Positions 1 through 3,500 of a DNA stretch of 9,317 nt are shown here, one piece after another. The DNA lies in the NCBI GenBank assembly GCA_020058965.1, contig JAGVCY010000148.1, forward strand, positions 1 to 9,317. The letters are read 5' to 3'. The DNA is from Candidatus Omnitrophota bacterium (GTDB lineage: Bacteria > Omnitrophota > Gorgyraeia > 2-02-FULL-51-18 > JAGOUK01). Position 1 is the first letter of the stretch. The number at the start of each line of letters is the position of its first letter. Both the position numbers and the translations under genes were made by a program. A model generated the notes under the pieces. It made no database searches, had not been told where the DNA came from, and saw only the letters and a program-made list of their open reading frames with translations.

Positions 1-1
1 C

Positions 2-538
2 ACCAAGCAGTTTGAGGAGGGCGTCCAGGATCGGAAGCTGGGGCTCGCGGACCTGTTGGAGCATTTGTCCGATCCCGCGCGGTCGTTTGAAACGTTTCGG
101 GGCGATCCGGAGCGCAGGTGGTTCAACGGCTACAGCGCCCGGCGGGCGATCCGCAACAAGCGGTACGCGATTCTGTGGATCCTGGGGCGCGGCATCGGCC
201 ATCTGGCGGAGGATGAAAAAAATTCCTACGCGAGACAGACGATGCGTGACCTGCGGCGGGCGCTGGACCGGGACCGGGAGCGGTACGGGCGGGTGTGGCT
301 GCACGATCTGAGGCTCCGGTGGATTTTGTCCGCACAGTGGTCCGACATGGCTTTGGGGTACAAGAAAAAGCTCTCCGTTCTGGAAGTCATGCGGCTGGCT
401 AGACTCCGGTCGGAGCGGCAGAGGAAAAAAATGAGTCATTACCAATGGCTCAACGCCGAATTTGGCTGGGTGGCTGGTTCCGTGTCCGATATTGAGCGCG
501 CCACGGGATTTGTGCTGGAGGAATCTGATGCCGCGCGC
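2..538 (+). other. Module 1: helical domain of unknown function, duplicated at module 7
   Basis: Residues 1-179 form a charged, Arg/Lys/Leu-rich, probably alpha-helical domain with no fold I recognise. Long stretches match residues 1301-1478 almost exactly, for example RAIRNKRYAILWILGR, MALGYKKKLS and ATGFVL. The module ends at DAARSSGSDAAR, a degenerate form of the boundary motif. The domain is cut by the left edge; the second copy shows about 65 further residues before the shared part. Confidence 0.7.
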
Positions 539-3500
539 TCATCAGGTTCGGATGCGGCGCGATTGATCAAATTTTATGATGGTTTGCCGGATAAATTGGA
601 AAATCCTCGCAGATCCGTCAACGGAACCGTATTCCAGGCGACGCCGTGGGACGTGCTCCAATCCGTTTTTGATGCTTTGGACGACCGTCTGGCAATACGG
701 TCCGGGACGATGCCGAACCCGCACCGGCGCCGCTACCTGTCGCTCGGAGCGGGGAGCTTGAGGGATGCGCTGACGGCCCGGTTGCTGGGATTTGATGTCA
801 CTGCGGTTGAGTTGGACGGCGAGATGTATGCCAAGGCCGCCCAAATTGCGCTACGGGCCGCGACAGATCCCGGAATCGGCGAGTTGGTAAAAACCAACTT
901 TAAACTTGTCCACGCCGATGGGCTGGCCTCGACGGAAAGCGGCGGCGGGGACTGGAGCGGCTACGACATCGTTTATTTTTACTTCACCCAACCCGGCGGG
1001 CCCGATCGTGAGGCGTTCCGGAAGAAGCTTGTCGACAAATTCCGCACGATGAAGCCCGGCGCGCTCTTTGCGGTCTTGAACACATCCGGTCAGGTGGCCG
1101 CCGGTGAGGTGCTGACGGAGCTGGAGCCCCTCGGCCGCCAGGTGACCATCGGCTCTAAGAGCACCGATCGTTTCCGTCTGGCGATGTATCAAGCCCCCGC
1201 CCCCGCGGGCGGAGCGCGGTTGGCGGAAGGAGAGCGGGATGTGACTTTGGTGGCCGATATGAACCTGTCCGTCGCTTACAAGCTTGCCGCTTTTGCAAAA
1301 AAGGTCAATGAGCTTTTTGGTACTCAAATGCTGATCCATGAAGTTGGTGCGCCCAAGGCAATCAACGCCATTTATGCCGGGAGCGTGGCGCCTCTCATGA
1401 TCCTGTCGGGACATCGGGCCCACCTCAAGCTTTCGGAGGGCCAGCCGGCTAATATCCTCCGGGCCATTTTGAATCAGGCAACACTTCTTCTGCAGAATTC
1501 GGCCTCCTACCGGGGGACCGAAGCATTCGTTGATGAGAACACCCGGGTTTACTGGGAACCGCTGGAGGCGCTTGCCAAAAATCCTGAAAACGCGGAAAAC
1601 CCGGATTTGGTTCGTGCGCCTCATGCCGCCAGGCTGGCGGAGTTGTGGTTCGCGATCGTTTTGAAGGTAGTTGCGGCTTTGGGATGGACGACCGCGGCTG
1701 TTTCGGGAATAGGCGCTGTCGTTTTGGCGCCGTCCGCGTTTGTGTCGTTCTTGCCGGTGCTTTTGGAGGGGTGGGTGATCATCGGCGCGACCCTGGTCGC
1801 GGCTTGCTTGAGCGGATCTTATCCGTTCAGGATGGCCGGGTTGGGCGCTGCGGTCATCTTGAGTTATTGGGGCTTTCATCATTTGGGCGGCGCGGCGGTT
1901 TCGGCGGATACGCTGCGAACGATCGCCGCGGGCGGAATGATTTCATTTACCGCGACATTTCTGGGCTCTGCGGTCACCAAACATATTTTTAACAGAGATT
2001 TCAAGACATCGTCCGGCAAGTGGCTTTCATCGTTCAAGTGGGCCCTGGCTCAAGCGGTGAGCGGAGGGTATTTTTTGTATTTTGTTTTTATTCCTTTTAC
2101 CGCGGAAAACTTGCCGAACGCCGTTCTGCGGGCGGCGTTTGACATCAGCTTCGCGACTTTTGCGGTGACGCTCCCGAGAGCGATCGTGATGGGTGCGGTC
2201 TTTGGCGAAGGCCGGGCGGTCAATCATCGGGAGTTTGCGGCCGCGTCCATACGCAGTTTTATAAAACTTTATCCGCTGAACGCGATTTATTGGTTCCTGG
2301 TCATAACCATCGGCTGGTCAATGACCTCGAACCCGGCTGTTTTTAAAGTATTTCACGGATTGTCCTTCTTCGTCTGGATGGCCGTGGTGGTCAACACGGT
2401 CGGAAAGGCATTCCAGCCAGCGGTATTCGGTGCAAAGCAGGCCGAGCCTAAGCTCGATCGACGCGCCGCGCGGTTGGCAGAGGCGGATTACGGGGAGTTT
2501 GAAGGCTTTGGAAATCTGGATCAGCTGCAGGATGCGGTGTTGAGACTTGGAGGGCTGCCGGGGCTCAAGGGCATCCGGTATGTGGCGAATGATGCACCCG
2601 ATGAGTTGGACATGTTTATTGGCATCGTATCCTCGGCGGAGCTTTTGCGGAAGCTGCAGGCGCGGGTCGGCTCCGGCGAACTGGCGCTGTATCAATCACC
2701 GGTCGAGAACAGCCCCCGCAACGAGTGGATGCTGGTCGTCCAAACTGCCGCCAGCGGCCAGGCGGCGAATATTCCGGCCGGCAAGATTCTCCCGTTCACA
2801 GCCGCGCGGCTGGCAACGGAGGAAATATCGGCGAGACGGTCGGAGAAGATGTTGCGATTTGCCCACGCCAAGGGGCGCGTCGCGGAAAACCTTGGCATGG
2901 CTGTTCTGTCGGCGATTTACGAGCATGAATCATCCGGCCGCGCACCCATTTGGCACGAAAGGCCGTTTTTTACGGAACCGCTGCTGAGCAACGGTCCGTT
3001 GACGCCCGACCTTGTGATCGACGGAATTATTTATGAGATCAAGTGGGGAGATTCCGGAAAAGTCCTCCGCGACACCGTAATCAGGTACTCACTGCTTAAA
3101 GAATTCAATCACCTGTTGCTGCGTCCGGACGAGCCGATTTATTTAGTGACCCTCTTGGAACACGAGAAAAAGAACTTGAAGGTTCGCGGCTACAGGTCCG
3201 GGATCCATTATCGCATCGTCTCGATCGGTGAGTTGATCGATCGTTTGCCGCCGTCTTTTGAAGTGGTTCCCGGCATTCATTGGACAGGGCGGGAGCTGAA
3301 GGAAGCGATCGGTGAGGTCGTTTCGGCGGATTCGATCGATCAAATCAAGCGATTTCAAAAAAGATTCCAATTATCCAAGGTCAAAGACACTTTGCTGGGC
3401 GAGCACCGCGTGCGGCACGCGAGTAAGAATATGATCGCCCGTCCCGCCCTTATCCAAACAGCGCTGGCCAATCCGAAGCTGGTTCAACGATGGGTCTCGT

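Noticed and set aside
851..1882. 343-codon minus-strand open frame
   Set aside because: It crosses three modules and two motif copies, has no recognisable family, and is the kind of shadow expected opposite a GC-rich gene.
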